From Apilactobacillus waqarii (lineage in GTDB: Bacteria > Bacillota > Bacilli > Lactobacillales > Lactobacillaceae), in the NCBI RefSeq assembly GCF_019061205.1, contig NZ_JAHQYH010000006.1:34578-98577 (forward strand): a stretch of 64,000 nucleotides of DNA, given 5' to 3'. How positions within the stretch are numbered: position 1 is the stretch's first letter; every line of letters starts with the position of its first letter. Positions 39,186-48,800 of the stretch are shown here, piece by piece. A program made the position numbers and the translations under genes. The notes under the pieces are model-generated. The model was given only the letters and a program-made list of their open reading frames with translations. It was not told the origin of the DNA and did no database searches.

Positions 39186-40337
39186 ATGGTCAATAAAAGA
39201 ATTTTAAGTAGCGTATTGGGATCTTTGGGAGTTTTGGCAGTAGCATCAACTATCACAGTTAATGCAAAAGCATCCACATATGAAACAACTCCTATGCTCT
39301 CGTATAGATACTCTAAAAAAACGGCAAACTACCATGATAAATCTACCTCAGTTCACTATAAATATGTTTGGAAAAAGGCTGTGGAAGCATGGAAACAAAA
39401 AGGCTTTAAATGGACCTCAAAAGAATCATCAAAAACCAACTTGACATCATATAACGACTCTTCTAAAAAAGGTCTAACAATAGCTGGATATGATGCAGTA
39501 AGATACAATCCTAGCAACGGTTATATTATTAGGAATAATGTTATGATTAATAGAGCCGTTTTTGAAAAGTATGGGTACTCTACTGATGATCAAATCCATG
39601 TAGCTGAACATGAATTAGGCCATGCTTTAGGATTGGCTCACAATAAAGTTAATAGCAAGTCTGTTATGAATCCAGCTAATAGATTCTATAGCATTCAACC
39701 TTGTGATGTTAGAGGAATGAATAAAAGATATTCAACAGCTATTGATAACGATTCAGTTAATCCAAATCAATATGTAGATGTAATAGAATACATGAAAGTA
39801 AAACCTAGAGTATCGAGGGTTTCTTATAAATACAACGCAACCAATAAACAACTTCTAATTAAAGGTCAAGCTGAGGGATTCAGTAAAATCGCCGTTAAGT
39901 ATGGGCATAATAAAGTTCGTATATTTAAGGTCGATAAACATTCAGCATTCAATGTAAAGTACCACTTTAAAGGATACGGAACTTTTACTGTATATGGAGT
40001 AAACCGTAAAGGTAAGATTGTTTCTAACAAATATAAAATTGGTTCAAACAAATACGCCACTGAAAAGACTGTAGTTTATAAAAACACAAGAAACAAAAAT
40101 GGTGAAAAAATTTATCTTAGCAATGTAGCCCCATCTACCATCAGAGTTTTTAACAGAGGAAAGTTAGTTAAGGAATTCGTAGCAGATTCTAGTGGAAATA
40201 CAATTTTTATTAGTCAAAAGAAATTAAGAAAATCAAATTTAATCACAATTGATCAAAAGGAATTTAATAAAAAGACAAGTGTTAGAGTAAAAGTTCCGAA
40301 GTTACAAATTGGAGAAAACAATGTGATTAACTACTAA
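39186..40337 (+). CDS. Secreted matrixin-like zinc metalloprotease
   Basis: A 383-residue protein. The signal peptide is ILSSVLGSLGVLAVASTITVNAKA. The catalytic zinc motif HELGHALGLAH (142-152) gives HExxHxxGxxH, and the Met-turn is VMNP (Met161); both define metzincins of the matrixin (M10A) type. The domain starts at about residue 35 and ends near 190; a beta-rich C-terminal region of about 190 residues (VSYKYNATNKQLLIKGQAEGFSKIAVKYG...) is probably an Ig-like binding part. It starts at ATG 39186 with GAAGGA 9 nt upstream; an extended -10 TGATATAAT is at 39152-39160. It may process the abundant surface proteins or host glycoproteins. Confidence 0.9.
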   Translation: MVNKRILSSVLGSLGVLAVASTITVNAKASTYETTPMLSYRYSKKTANYHDKSTSVHYKYVWKKAVEAWKQKGFKWTSKESSKTNLTSYNDSSKKGLTIAGYDAVRYNPSNGYIIRNNVMINRAVFEKYGYSTDDQIHVAEHELGHALGLAHNKVNSKSVMNPANRFYSIQPCDVRGMNKRYSTAIDNDSVNPNQYVDVIEYMKVKPRVSRVSYKYNATNKQLLIKGQAEGFSKIAVKYGHNKVRIFKVDKHSAFNVKYHFKGYGTFTVYGVNRKGKIVSNKYKIGSNKYATEKTVVYKNTRNKNGEKIYLSNVAPSTIRVFNRGKLVKEFVADSSGNTIFISQKKLRKSNLITIDQKEFNKKTSVRVKVPKLQIGENNVINY

Positions 40338-40395
40338 GTCGATAGCAAATAAAAAAGGCAACTAGCCATCAAACTAGTTGCCTTTTGTTTTACAT
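40335..40395. repeat. Duplicated terminator cassette, copy 2
   Basis: Begins at the TAA stop of the metalloprotease gene and repeats the 38957-39016 sequence with changes only around the loop. Confidence 0.8.
40350..40390. terminator. Bidirectional terminator
   Basis: GGCAACTAG/CTAGTTGCC hairpin between the metalloprotease gene and the convergent scrB. Confidence 0.85.
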
Positions 40396-41796
40396 ATTAC
40401 TGATTTTATTTTGTTTTACACTCATATTTTCACTATTCACCCTGACTTCATTACCGTCGTGGAAGAATTGTCCGCTCATGGTAATCTTGCCACCTAGAAT
40501 GTAGATTTCAAATACAGTGTTGTCTAAATAGAAGTCAATTGATGAAGCTTCACCATTGAATGTGCGAATTGAAACGTCTTCACCGACATTTTTACGTTTC
40601 AATGTCCATTCTTGGTCACTTTCATCGTATGACAAACGAAGATAGCTATCTTCTGATTCCAAATTCAAATTGAAGTGTTCATCAAATGGTACGGCTTCAA
40701 TGTGTTTTTGCAAATCAGTGTCACTTGCTTCGTCTTCTTCGATTAATTGTTTGAATTCTTGGACTGGTCGTTGGTTCAAGTTGCCGTTTTCAATGTGTAA
40801 TTCTCTTACCATTGAAAGTTCACCTTCCCAACCTTCTTGATCAGATAGGTATTCGGTATCAGGTAAACCAATCCAGCCAACTGATAGCAAACGACCATCT
40901 GGAGCATTCAATACTTGAGTCGCGTAGTAGTCAAAGCCTTCATCTAATTGTTTCATTTTAGAAGGATTGATTAACTTCATTGATTCAAAGTCCAAGTCAT
41001 CCGCTACGATATATGCGTTTGGATGAACGTTGTCATAATGGAATTCGTGTTTATCAGCACCCTGTGGGCAGAAAATCACAACGACCTTGCCATCAACGAA
41101 ACCAACGTTTGGACATTCGGCCATGTATCCCAAGTTGTCAGTCCCTAGGTCTAACTTTTTGTATAGTTCCCAGCCGTTTTCAATGTCTTTTGAGCGGTAG
41201 GTTAGAATTTCACCAGCATTATCGACGGTTTGGGCACCCAAGAATGCGTAGTAGTAGTCACCATGTTTGATGACTTGGGGGTCTCTAAAGTGACCGGTAA
41301 CTCCTTCCGGTTCACTTTCAATCAATGGGTGATCTAGTTTTGAAATATTATTATCGGCATCCATCCACGCACCTAATTGGTAAGGATGTCTGGCCATCTC
41401 TTCACCCTCAAAAGTGTTTCCGGTGTACATCAAGAATAGCTTACCGTCGACATTAATGGCACTACCGGAATAACATCCATTACGGTCAGAATATATGTCC
41501 GGCACCATTGGTTTGTCGATGAACTTCCAGTGGACTAAGTCGTCTGACACCATGTGTTGCCAACTCTTTAAACCGTGCACAGCACCGTATGGGAATGCTT
41601 GGTAGAACAAGTGCCATTGATTGTTGAAATATGAAAAACCGTTGGGGTCATTCAACAAACCGGTCTGAGTAGTAATGTGATATCCAGGACGCCAGTGGGA
41701 TTTAGCAATCTTTGTTGCCAATTTCTTTAACACTTCTGGGTCCCAATCTTTGTATAGTCGACCTAATCGATCGATATTCCAGTACTTTGTATCCAT
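40390..41796 (-). CDS. scrB: Sucrose-6-phosphate hydrolase / beta-fructosidase (GH32)
   Basis: A 468-residue, full-length GH32 enzyme. The nucleophile motif is GLLNDPNGF (Asp50), the transition-state stabiliser FRDPQV (Asp172), and the acid/base motif ECP (Glu227). A C-terminal beta-sandwich follows. It has no signal peptide, so it is intracellular and hydrolyses sucrose 6-phosphate to glucose 6-phosphate and fructose. It diverges from scrK-pgi, which handle both products. No sucrose PTS gene is nearby. A perfect cre site lies about 60 bp upstream, so CcpA catabolite control is likely. Confidence 0.93.
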   Translation of the reverse strand: MDTKYWNIDRLGRLYKDWDPEVLKKLATKIAKSHWRPGYHITTQTGLLNDPNGFSYFNNQWHLFYQAFPYGAVHGLKSWQHMVSDDLVHWKFIDKPMVPDIYSDRNGCYSGSAINVDGKLFLMYTGNTFEGEEMARHPYQLGAWMDADNNISKLDHPLIESEPEGVTGHFRDPQVIKHGDYYYAFLGAQTVDNAGEILTYRSKDIENGWELYKKLDLGTDNLGYMAECPNVGFVDGKVVVIFCPQGADKHEFHYDNVHPNAYIVADDLDFESMKLINPSKMKQLDEGFDYYATQVLNAPDGRLLSVGWIGLPDTEYLSDQEGWEGELSMVRELHIENGNLNQRPVQEFKQLIEEDEASDTDLQKHIEAVPFDEHFNLNLESEDSYLRLSYDESDQEWTLKRKNVGEDVSIRTFNGEASSIDFYLDNTVFEIYILGGKITMSGQFFHDGNEVRVNSENMSVKQNKISNM

Positions 41797-41856
41797 TTTT
41801 CTAGCCTCACTTTTTTCGTATTATTGTGTCTAATTGTATCAGGTTTGAAGGATTAA

Positions 41857-41870
41857 TGAAATCGTTTACA
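41857..41870 (-). promoter_or_regulatory. cre (CcpA) site upstream of scrB
   Basis: TGAAATCGTTTACA matches the consensus TGWAANCGNTNWCA at every position. A LacI-type sucrose regulator (ScrR) could use the same sequence. Confidence 0.75.
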
Positions 41871-41986
41871 TAACCTTTATAAAATCTTTAAAAAGCCCGT
41901 CATTATAGTTATATATCCATGATAACCAATTTTTCAATTCTTAACCTTTTTTTAACTATTTTTCCCTTGTATTTAGAAAAATCGGG

Positions 41987-42056
41987 TCCATAATAAAAAT
42001 TGGGAGCGCATTCAAAAACTAATACTCCCCAAAGAAAAAGGTTAAAGGAGATTCAA
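41987..42056 (+). promoter_or_regulatory. Upstream region of scrK operon
   Basis: Weak promoter candidate TTGTAT, 16 bp, CATAAT ending at about 41996. The strong ribosome site AAAGGAG lies at about 42046-42052. Confidence 0.4.
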
Positions 42057-42058
42057 CT

Positions 42059-42955
42059 ATGAAATTTGGTAGCATTGAAGCAGGCGGAACGAAATTTGTT
42101 TGCGCCGTAGGTAATGAAAACTATGAAATTCTTGACAGTGTGAGAATTCCTACCACCACTCCTGATGAAACATTAAGCAAATGTATTGAATACTTTGAAA
42201 AATTCGACGATTTAACAGCCATGAGTATTGCGTCATTTGGTCCCATCGAAGTGCGCACAGACTCACCAAAATATGGTTATATAACAGACACACCAAAACC
42301 AAACTGGTCCAACACTAACTTCTTAGGAACAATGAAGAAACACTTCGATATTCCTATCTTTTGGACTACTGATGTTAATGGTTCCGCTTATGGTGAATAC
42401 ATTACATCAATTAGAAATCATAATCCATTACAAACACTGGTATACTATACTTTCGGTACTGGTGTTGGAGCCGGAATTATCAATGAAGGTTCATTCATTG
42501 GTTCTCTAGGTCACCCTGAAGCTGGACACATTTATCTAAAACGCCATCCAGACGATTTAGACTTCAAAGGATTATGTCCATACCACCATAGCTGTCTAGA
42601 AGGTCTAGCAGCTGGTCCTACTTTTGACGTTCGTTGCGGTAAGAAAGGTAAAGATGTTCCTATGGATGATCCTGTCTGGGACATCATGGCTTACTACATT
42701 GCCCAAGCGGTAATGCAAGCTACCCTATTCATTCGTCCACAAAAAGTTATTTTAGGTGGTGGAGTAATTTCAGAACCAGTTATCAAGAAAGTTCGTGAAC
42801 AATTTAAGGAAATGTTCAACGACTACGTTGAAGTTGGCGACTTAGACTACTACATCACCATGCCCGCATGTGAAGACAACGGTTCAGCTACAATCGGTAA
42901 CTTCGCACTAGCATCAAGACAATACTACAAAGAAAACATCGTTAAGATTGATTAA
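42059..42955 (+). CDS. scrK: Fructokinase (ROK family)
   Basis: A 298-residue protein with the ROK fructokinase features: phosphate-binding GSIEAGGTKFVCAVG (residues 4-18), catalytic Asp105 in WTTDVNGSAYGEY, GTGVGAGI, and the zinc site His157 with CPYHHSC (Cys173, His176, Cys179). It phosphorylates fructose to fructose 6-phosphate. It is the first gene of scrK-pgi-ROK paralogue, and diverges from scrB. In fructophilic bacteria this is the entry of fructose into glycolysis or the phosphoketolase pathway. Confidence 0.95.
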   Translation: MKFGSIEAGGTKFVCAVGNENYEILDSVRIPTTTPDETLSKCIEYFEKFDDLTAMSIASFGPIEVRTDSPKYGYITDTPKPNWSNTNFLGTMKKHFDIPIFWTTDVNGSAYGEYITSIRNHNPLQTLVYYTFGTGVGAGIINEGSFIGSLGHPEAGHIYLKRHPDDLDFKGLCPYHHSCLEGLAAGPTFDVRCGKKGKDVPMDDPVWDIMAYYIAQAVMQATLFIRPQKVILGGGVISEPVIKKVREQFKEMFNDYVEVGDLDYYITMPACEDNGSATIGNFALASRQYYKENIVKID

Positions 42956-42973
42956 TCGATGGAGGAACATAAA

Positions 42974-44329
42974 ATGAAACGAGTTGAATTAGACACCAAA
43001 GGTCTAAAGTCCTTTGTGCAATCAAATGAATTAAAGGAAATCGCCCCAATGGTACAAACCGCCCGTGACCTACTAGTTCACGGAACCGGTGTTGAAGCCA
43101 AAATGGGTGACTGGGTCAACCTACCAGAAGAATACGATCCCGTTGAATTCGATCGTATTAAAGACGCTGCCAGAGACATTCAAGAAAACTCTGATGTCCT
43201 AGTTGTTATCGGTATCGGTGGTTCATACCTAGGTGCCAAGATGGCATTAGATTTTCTACACGGAAGTTTCTTCAACTTAGAAGGTACTGACAAGCACCCT
43301 CAAATCTTCTTCGCAGGAAACACAATTAGCCCTGCTTACACTGCCGACTTACTACGTGTAATCGGTGACCGTGACTTCTCAGTTAACGTAATTTCTAAGT
43401 CAGGTACCACTACTGAACCAGCAATGGCATTTAGAATCTTCAAGGAAAAGTTAATTGAAAAATACGGTGAAGAAGAAGCTAACAAGCGCATTTACGTAAC
43501 TACTGACGCTAAGAAAGGTGCTTTACACGATGAAGCAATCGATCAAGGCTACACTAGTTTCGTTATCCCTGATGGAATCGGTGGAAGATACTCAGTCCTA
43601 ACTCCAGTTGGTCTACTTCCAATTGCCGCATCAGGTGCTAACATCGATGATTTAATGGACGGTGCACACGAAGCTCAAGTTGCATTAAAGGACGCTCCTT
43701 TATATGAAAACGACTCACTTCTATACGCTGCTTTCCGAAACATCTTGTACCGTAAGGGCTACACTAACGAAATCCTTGAAAGTTACGAACCACATCTTCG
43801 TTTCCTAGCCGAATGGTGGAAACAACTTGCGGGTGAAACTGAAGGAAAGAACTACAAGGGTATCTACCCTAGCTCAGCAATCTTCAGTACTGATTTACAC
43901 TCATTGGGTCAATACATCCAAGAAGGGATGCGTAACCTAATGGAAACAGTTGTTGAAATCAAACAACCTGCTTCAAACCTAGGTATTCCTGCCAACGAAG
44001 AAAACTTAGATGGTCTAAAGTACTTGGAGAACACTACAATGGACGAAGTTAACAAGACTGCTAGAGAAGCCGTTGTTATCGCCCACACAAACGGTGGCGT
44101 ACCAAACATGTTGGTAACCGCTGAAGACAACAGCGAGGCTACTTTAGGTTACTTAATCTACTTCTTCGAATTTGCAATTGCAGTTTCAGGTTACCTAAAC
44201 GGTATCAACCCATTCAACCAACCAGGCGTTGAAGACTACAAGCAAAACATGTTTGCCCTACTTGGTAAACCAGGATACGAAGAAAGACGTAAGGAAATTC
44301 AAGAACAAGATAACGAAAAATTTCACTAA
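42974..44329 (+). CDS. pgi: Glucose-6-phosphate isomerase
   Basis: A 451-residue protein of the lactobacillar length. Signatures are [56 protein letters not shown] and [28 protein letters not shown]. It interconverts glucose 6-phosphate and fructose 6-phosphate. The start is ATG 42974 behind GGAGG; a longer frame from 42959 has no site. It lies 18 bp after scrK, linking the fructokinase product with glucose-6-phosphate metabolism. Confidence 0.97.
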   Translation: MKRVELDTKGLKSFVQSNELKEIAPMVQTARDLLVHGTGVEAKMGDWVNLPEEYDPVEFDRIKDAARDIQENSDVLVVIGIGGSYLGAKMALDFLHGSFFNLEGTDKHPQIFFAGNTISPAYTADLLRVIGDRDFSVNVISKSGTTTEPAMAFRIFKEKLIEKYGEEEANKRIYVTTDAKKGALHDEAIDQGYTSFVIPDGIGGRYSVLTPVGLLPIAASGANIDDLMDGAHEAQVALKDAPLYENDSLLYAAFRNILYRKGYTNEILESYEPHLRFLAEWWKQLAGETEGKNYKGIYPSSAIFSTDLHSLGQYIQEGMRNLMETVVEIKQPASNLGIPANEENLDGLKYLENTTMDEVNKTAREAVVIAHTNGGVPNMLVTAEDNSEATLGYLIYFFEFAIAVSGYLNGINPFNQPGVEDYKQNMFALLGKPGYEERRKEIQEQDNEKFH

Positions 44330-44344
44330 AAAGAGGCGTTGAAT

Positions 44345-45235
44345 ATGTTATTAGGAAGTCTCTGTACCACTGATCACAACCAAATGGTTTGTGCCGTTGG
44401 TGACGGTAAGTGCAACATCTCAGACTGGATTGTAATTGATTTAACTGAACCTCAAGAAACTTTGAAAAAAGCTATCGACTACTTCAAAGGTTTTGACGAT
44501 TTAGCAGCTATTGGTATCTCATCATTCGGTCCTTTGGAACTCCGTACTTACTCTTCTCAATACGGTTATATTAAAGAATCCTCCCGCCCTAACTGGCAAA
44601 ATATCAACCTATTGGGCACATTCAAACATCATTTCAATATTCCAATCTCATTTACAACTGATGTTAACAGTCGTGCCTATGGAGAGTACATTAGCTCGAT
44701 TCTAAACGATGATCCTATCTTGAGTCTGGCATACATCACAATCAGTGATGGTGTCGGTGTCGGAATTGTAAACGATGGAAAGTTTGTTGGACATATGGGA
44801 AGTCCTGAAATTGGTCATATAATCCCCCAAAGAAACGTTAACGACCAAGACTTCAAAGGAACCTGTCCATATCAAGGTGACTGTCTAGAAGGACTTGTAT
44901 CAACCAAGGCCATCGAAGCCAGAACTCACCAACGCCCACAAGAAATCTCAATGTTTAACCCCCTATGGGATACTGTAGCGTTCTACATCGCACAATCCGT
45001 AATTCAAACCACTGTCTTCATTAGACCACAAAAGGTTATCTTAGGTGGTAGTATCTTAAACGAAATAGAATTAGGTAAGATTAAGGAACAATTCAAGAAG
45101 CTATTCGATGGCTATCTTGATGTCGTTGATATCGATCAATACATCACACTTCCTAGTCAAGACGCTGACAAGTTATCAATCATTGGTAACCTTGCTTTAG
45201 CAAAACAACAATTCTACTCAGAAGACATTAGATAA
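44345..45235 (+). CDS. Degenerate ROK paralogue, probable pseudokinase
   Basis: A 296-residue protein that aligns with ScrK along its whole length (DDLAAIGISSFGPLELRT; TTDVNSRAYGEYISS; FIRPQKVILGGSI). It has lost key residues. The phosphate loop AGGTK of ScrK is replaced by TTDHNQ. GTGVGAG becomes SDGVGVG. The zinc motif CPYHHSC becomes CPYQGDC, losing its His. Asp106 and His158 remain. The frame is intact and codon use is like its neighbours, so it is kept under selection. It may regulate ScrK or sense fructose. It starts at ATG 44345 with AGAGGCG upstream, third in the scrK operon. Confidence 0.85.
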   Translation: MLLGSLCTTDHNQMVCAVGDGKCNISDWIVIDLTEPQETLKKAIDYFKGFDDLAAIGISSFGPLELRTYSSQYGYIKESSRPNWQNINLLGTFKHHFNIPISFTTDVNSRAYGEYISSILNDDPILSLAYITISDGVGVGIVNDGKFVGHMGSPEIGHIIPQRNVNDQDFKGTCPYQGDCLEGLVSTKAIEARTHQRPQEISMFNPLWDTVAFYIAQSVIQTTVFIRPQKVILGGSILNEIELGKIKEQFKKLFDGYLDVVDIDQYITLPSQDADKLSIIGNLALAKQQFYSEDIR

Positions 45236-45237
45236 AT

Positions 45238-45268
45238 AAAAAAGACGCCATAATGGCGTCTTTTTTAT
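45238..45268. terminator. Bidirectional terminator
   Basis: AAAAGACGCC-ataat-GGCGTCTTTT hairpin; ends the scrK operon and the convergent CsbD gene. Confidence 0.85.
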
Positions 45269-45273
45269 TATGT

Positions 45274-45465
45274 TTACTTGTTTTCGTTTTCACGTTGGCT
45301 ACGGCGTTCTTCCGACTTACGACGAGCTTCATCGAAACTGTCCTTAGCCTTACCGAAGAAGTTTTGTGCCTTACCCTTTAATTCATCTAACTTGCTACCA
45401 GTAGCCTTACCTTTTAATTCGGTTGCTTTACCTACAACTTTATCTTTTGTATTTTCCAAATTCAT
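45274..45465 (-). CDS. CsbD-like stress protein
   Basis: A 63-residue hydrophilic helical protein. The CsbD-type pattern NTKDKVVGKATELKGKATGSKLDELKGKAQNFFGKAKDSFDEARRK contains two KGK repeats. The family accumulates under general stress in many bacteria, but its biochemical role is not known. GAGGTG precedes the ATG. It is monocistronic. Confidence 0.85.
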   Translation of the reverse strand: MNLENTKDKVVGKATELKGKATGSKLDELKGKAQNFFGKAKDSFDEARRKSEERRSQRENENK

Positions 45466-45626
45466 AATATCACCTCAAGATATAGATTGGATAAATTACT
45501 TTATCTGCCCCTATCATAGAACATTTTTCCTGTAATAGTGGTAAAGATTTTACTAAGATTATGTTACAGTTTTAAAGTTATCAAATTAAAGATATAATAA
45601 AGTCAAATATTTCGGAGGTTTCACCA

Positions 45627-45797
45627 ATGAAAAACATCTACACAATCCTGATGATTGTACTATTATTAATCAACTTAGCGCTAATTAGTAACGATATCTT
45701 ACCGCATACTACTGTTGGTACTATCTTTCATTTAATAGTAATTATCGCTTTATTCATCACAGTTATCATGTGGATTAAAGATCGTCATAAAAAATAA
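45627..45797 (+). CDS. 56-residue two-helix membrane protein
   Basis: The sequence begins MKNIYTILMIVLLLINLALI and ends MWIKDRHKK. Two hydrophobic helices (residues 5-20 and 32-49) flank a short loop SNDILPHTTVG, with a basic C terminus. A strong ribosome site, CGGAGG, is placed 7-8 nt before ATG 45627, and a terminator follows the stop directly, so it is a real small gene. No family recognised. Confidence 0.75.
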   Translation: MKNIYTILMIVLLLINLALISNDILPHTTVGTIFHLIVIIALFITVIMWIKDRHKK

Positions 45798-45829
45798 AAA
45801 GGCTGCTCGTTTGAGCAGTCTTTTTTATT
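45796..45829. terminator. Bidirectional terminator
   Basis: GGCTGCTC-gttt-GAGCAGTC hairpin with A and T runs; serves the 45627 gene and the 3,113-residue gene. Confidence 0.85.
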
Positions 45830-45854
45830 TAGCTAAATCATTTTAAAGCAAATG

Positions 45855-48800
45855 TTATTTGATTTTTTGAACTAAGTTCTTGTTAGCACTGATGTAACTA
45901 CCATTAGTTAATTGCAATCTGTAAGTAGTACCAACCTTCTTCACTGATTTAACGTTCAAAACAGTGCCGCGTTTGTATGACTTCACAGACTTAGTTAACT
46001 TAATGTTCTTGTAGGCACGGATTCTAGAACCGATTACGCGAACAGAACGAACCTTGCTGCTGTAGTACAAAGGTTTTACGTATGAAGGCTTAGTGGTGAT
46101 GTAACCCCACTTCTTGTGATCTACTCTGAATAGACCCTTCTTGTTACGTACGATTTGGTATACCTTGTATCTCTTTAGTCCATTCTTGTTGGTAGTTTCA
46201 CCAACAATTCTGAACATCACAGCGTTTGGACGTGCTTGCTTCTTGTAACCTTTGATTCTGTTCTTGTGATTGAAGTTGACACTTGAGTATCTGTAGAATC
46301 CTTTAACCATGTAAATGTTACGTGGTGTTGTTTGCTTACGAACCAAGTTCTTGTTGGCAGTAATGTAGTAACCGTTAGTTAATTGTAATCTGTAAGTACT
46401 ACCATACTTCTTGACTGCTTTAACATTCAATACAGTTCCGTGCTTGTAGCCCTTCACAGCCTTACTTAACTTAACGTTCTTGTATTCACGGATTCCCTTA
46501 CCAATAACCTTGATTTGTTGAACGTTGCTACGGTAGTACAAAGGTCTCATGTAAGAAGGTTTAGCAGTGATGTAACCCCACTTCTTACGGTCCACTTTGA
46601 ATGAACCATTCTTCTTAACAACGATTTGGTATACCTTGTATCTCTTTACACCGTTCTTGTTGGTAGTTTCACCGATGATTCTAAACATCACAGCGTTTGG
46701 ACGGGATGTAGACTTGTAACCTTGAACACGGTTCTTCTTAGTGAAGTTGGTGCTTAGGTATCTGTAGAAGTTCTTAACCATGTAAATATTACGTGGAATA
46801 GTTTGTTCTGGGCCACTTCCGTTGTTTTGCTTCTTGACGTGTTGAGCATCAATGATTTGGATTTGTTGAGCAATTGCTGAGTTAATGTCATCGGCATTAG
46901 GCAAACCATCAATGGTTGCTTGTGCGGCAGCTTGAGCACGATCAACGTTGTTCTTTTGACGTTGCTTTTCAGCCTTGATTAATGTCTTATCGGCATCAAT
47001 AGCGGCCTTAATCTTGTTGGCTTCATTATTGATGGCATCCTTAGCAGCAACCTTTTGATCATCAACTGATTGACTGGAAACATGGTCTGCATCAATCTTT
47101 GCGTTGGTGTCGCTGATGATTTGGTTAATGCTATCGGCATCAGTAGCGTTAACAATTACTTGTTCTCCAGCAGACTTATCTGCATCAACCTTGGCCATTT
47201 GAGCATCCTTTTCAGATTGAGTCAATGTAGCATCGTTTGCGATGTCATTCTTAACCTTAGCGGCCTTGGCATCTAGGTCAGACTTAGCAGCACTCTTTTG
47301 GTCATCAACTGGTTTGCCTGGAACATAGTCAGAAGCAATCTTAGTATTACCATTGCTGATAGATTGGTTAATGCCGTCAGCGTCTGGTGCGTTGTCGATG
47401 GCTTGTTCAGCGGCAGCTTTATCAGCATCTACTTGAGCCATTTGAGCATCCTTTTCTGATTGGGTTAGAGTGGCATCATTTGCGATGTCATTCTTAACCT
47501 TAGCAGCTTTAGCGTCTAATTGAGCCTTTGCGTTGCTCTTTTGGTCTGGTAATGAAGTCTTGCCTGGAACGTAATCGGCGTCCATCTTGGCATTGCTGTC
47601 ACTGACTGCTTGGTTAATACCATCAGCATCTAAGGCATCATCGATAGCCTTTTCACCAGCGGCCTTATCAGCATCAACATTAGAAATCTGGGCATCCTTT
47701 TCAGCCTTAGTTAATGTGGCGTCATTTAAGATGTCATTCTTAACCTTAGTAGCTTCTTCTTCCAGTTTAGCCTTGGCATTAGTCTTTTGATCACTCAATG
47801 AAACCTTACCTGGGACATATTGAGCATCAATTTCTTCGACACCTTGAGCAGTTAATTTATTGACGTTGTCAGCGTTAGTTTGAGCATCAACATTATCTTG
47901 GGATGCCTTGTCCTTGGCATCCACATTAGCCTTTTGTTGTGCCTTTTCAGCACTAGTTAATGTCTTGTCAGCATCAATGGTTGCCTTAGTCTTTTCGGCT
48001 TCAGCATCTAGTTGCTTCTTAGCAGCGTCCTTTTGGTCACTTAATGACTTACCTGGGACGTGATCAGCACTGATTTGCTTGTTACAATCAACCAATGCTT
48101 GGTTAATTGTGTCAGCATCTGTGGCATCATCAATTGCCTTTTCTCCAGCAGTCTTGTCAGCTTCAACCTTAGCAATTTGGGCATCTTTTTCTGATTGAGT
48201 CAATGTGGCGTCATTTGTAATGCCTTGCTTAGTCTTAGTAGCTTGGTCTTCCAATTGTTTTTTAGCAACATATTTTTGACTATCTACCGGTGTGCCTGAT
48301 ACGTGTTTCTTATCAACTTGAGCGTTAGTATCACTAACTGCCTTGTTGATGTTATCAGCTTCTGTGGAATTGTCGATAGCTTCTTTACCGGCTTTGACAT
48401 CGGCATCGACCTTAGCCTTTTGAACATCTTTTTCATCACTGGTTAAGGTGTTATCTGCGTCGATATCATTCTTAACATTGGTTGCTTCGGCATCTAGTTG
48501 AGCTTTGGCGTTGCTCTTTTGAGTATCTACTGAAGTTCCTTTAACGTGGTCGGAAGTAATCTTATTATTTCCATCGGCAATTGCCTTGTTAATTGAATCA
48601 GCATCTGTGGCAGCATCAACCGCATTTTCAGCAGCAAACTTGTTAGCATCTACCTTGGCAATTTGAGCATCCCTTTGTGCTTGAGTTAATGTTACATCAT
48701 TTTGGATGTCTTTCTTAACTTTAGTAGCTTGTGCTTCTAATTGTTTCTTAGCATCGGACTTTTGGTCATCTACTGATTTTCCTGAATTGTGGTCGCTAGA

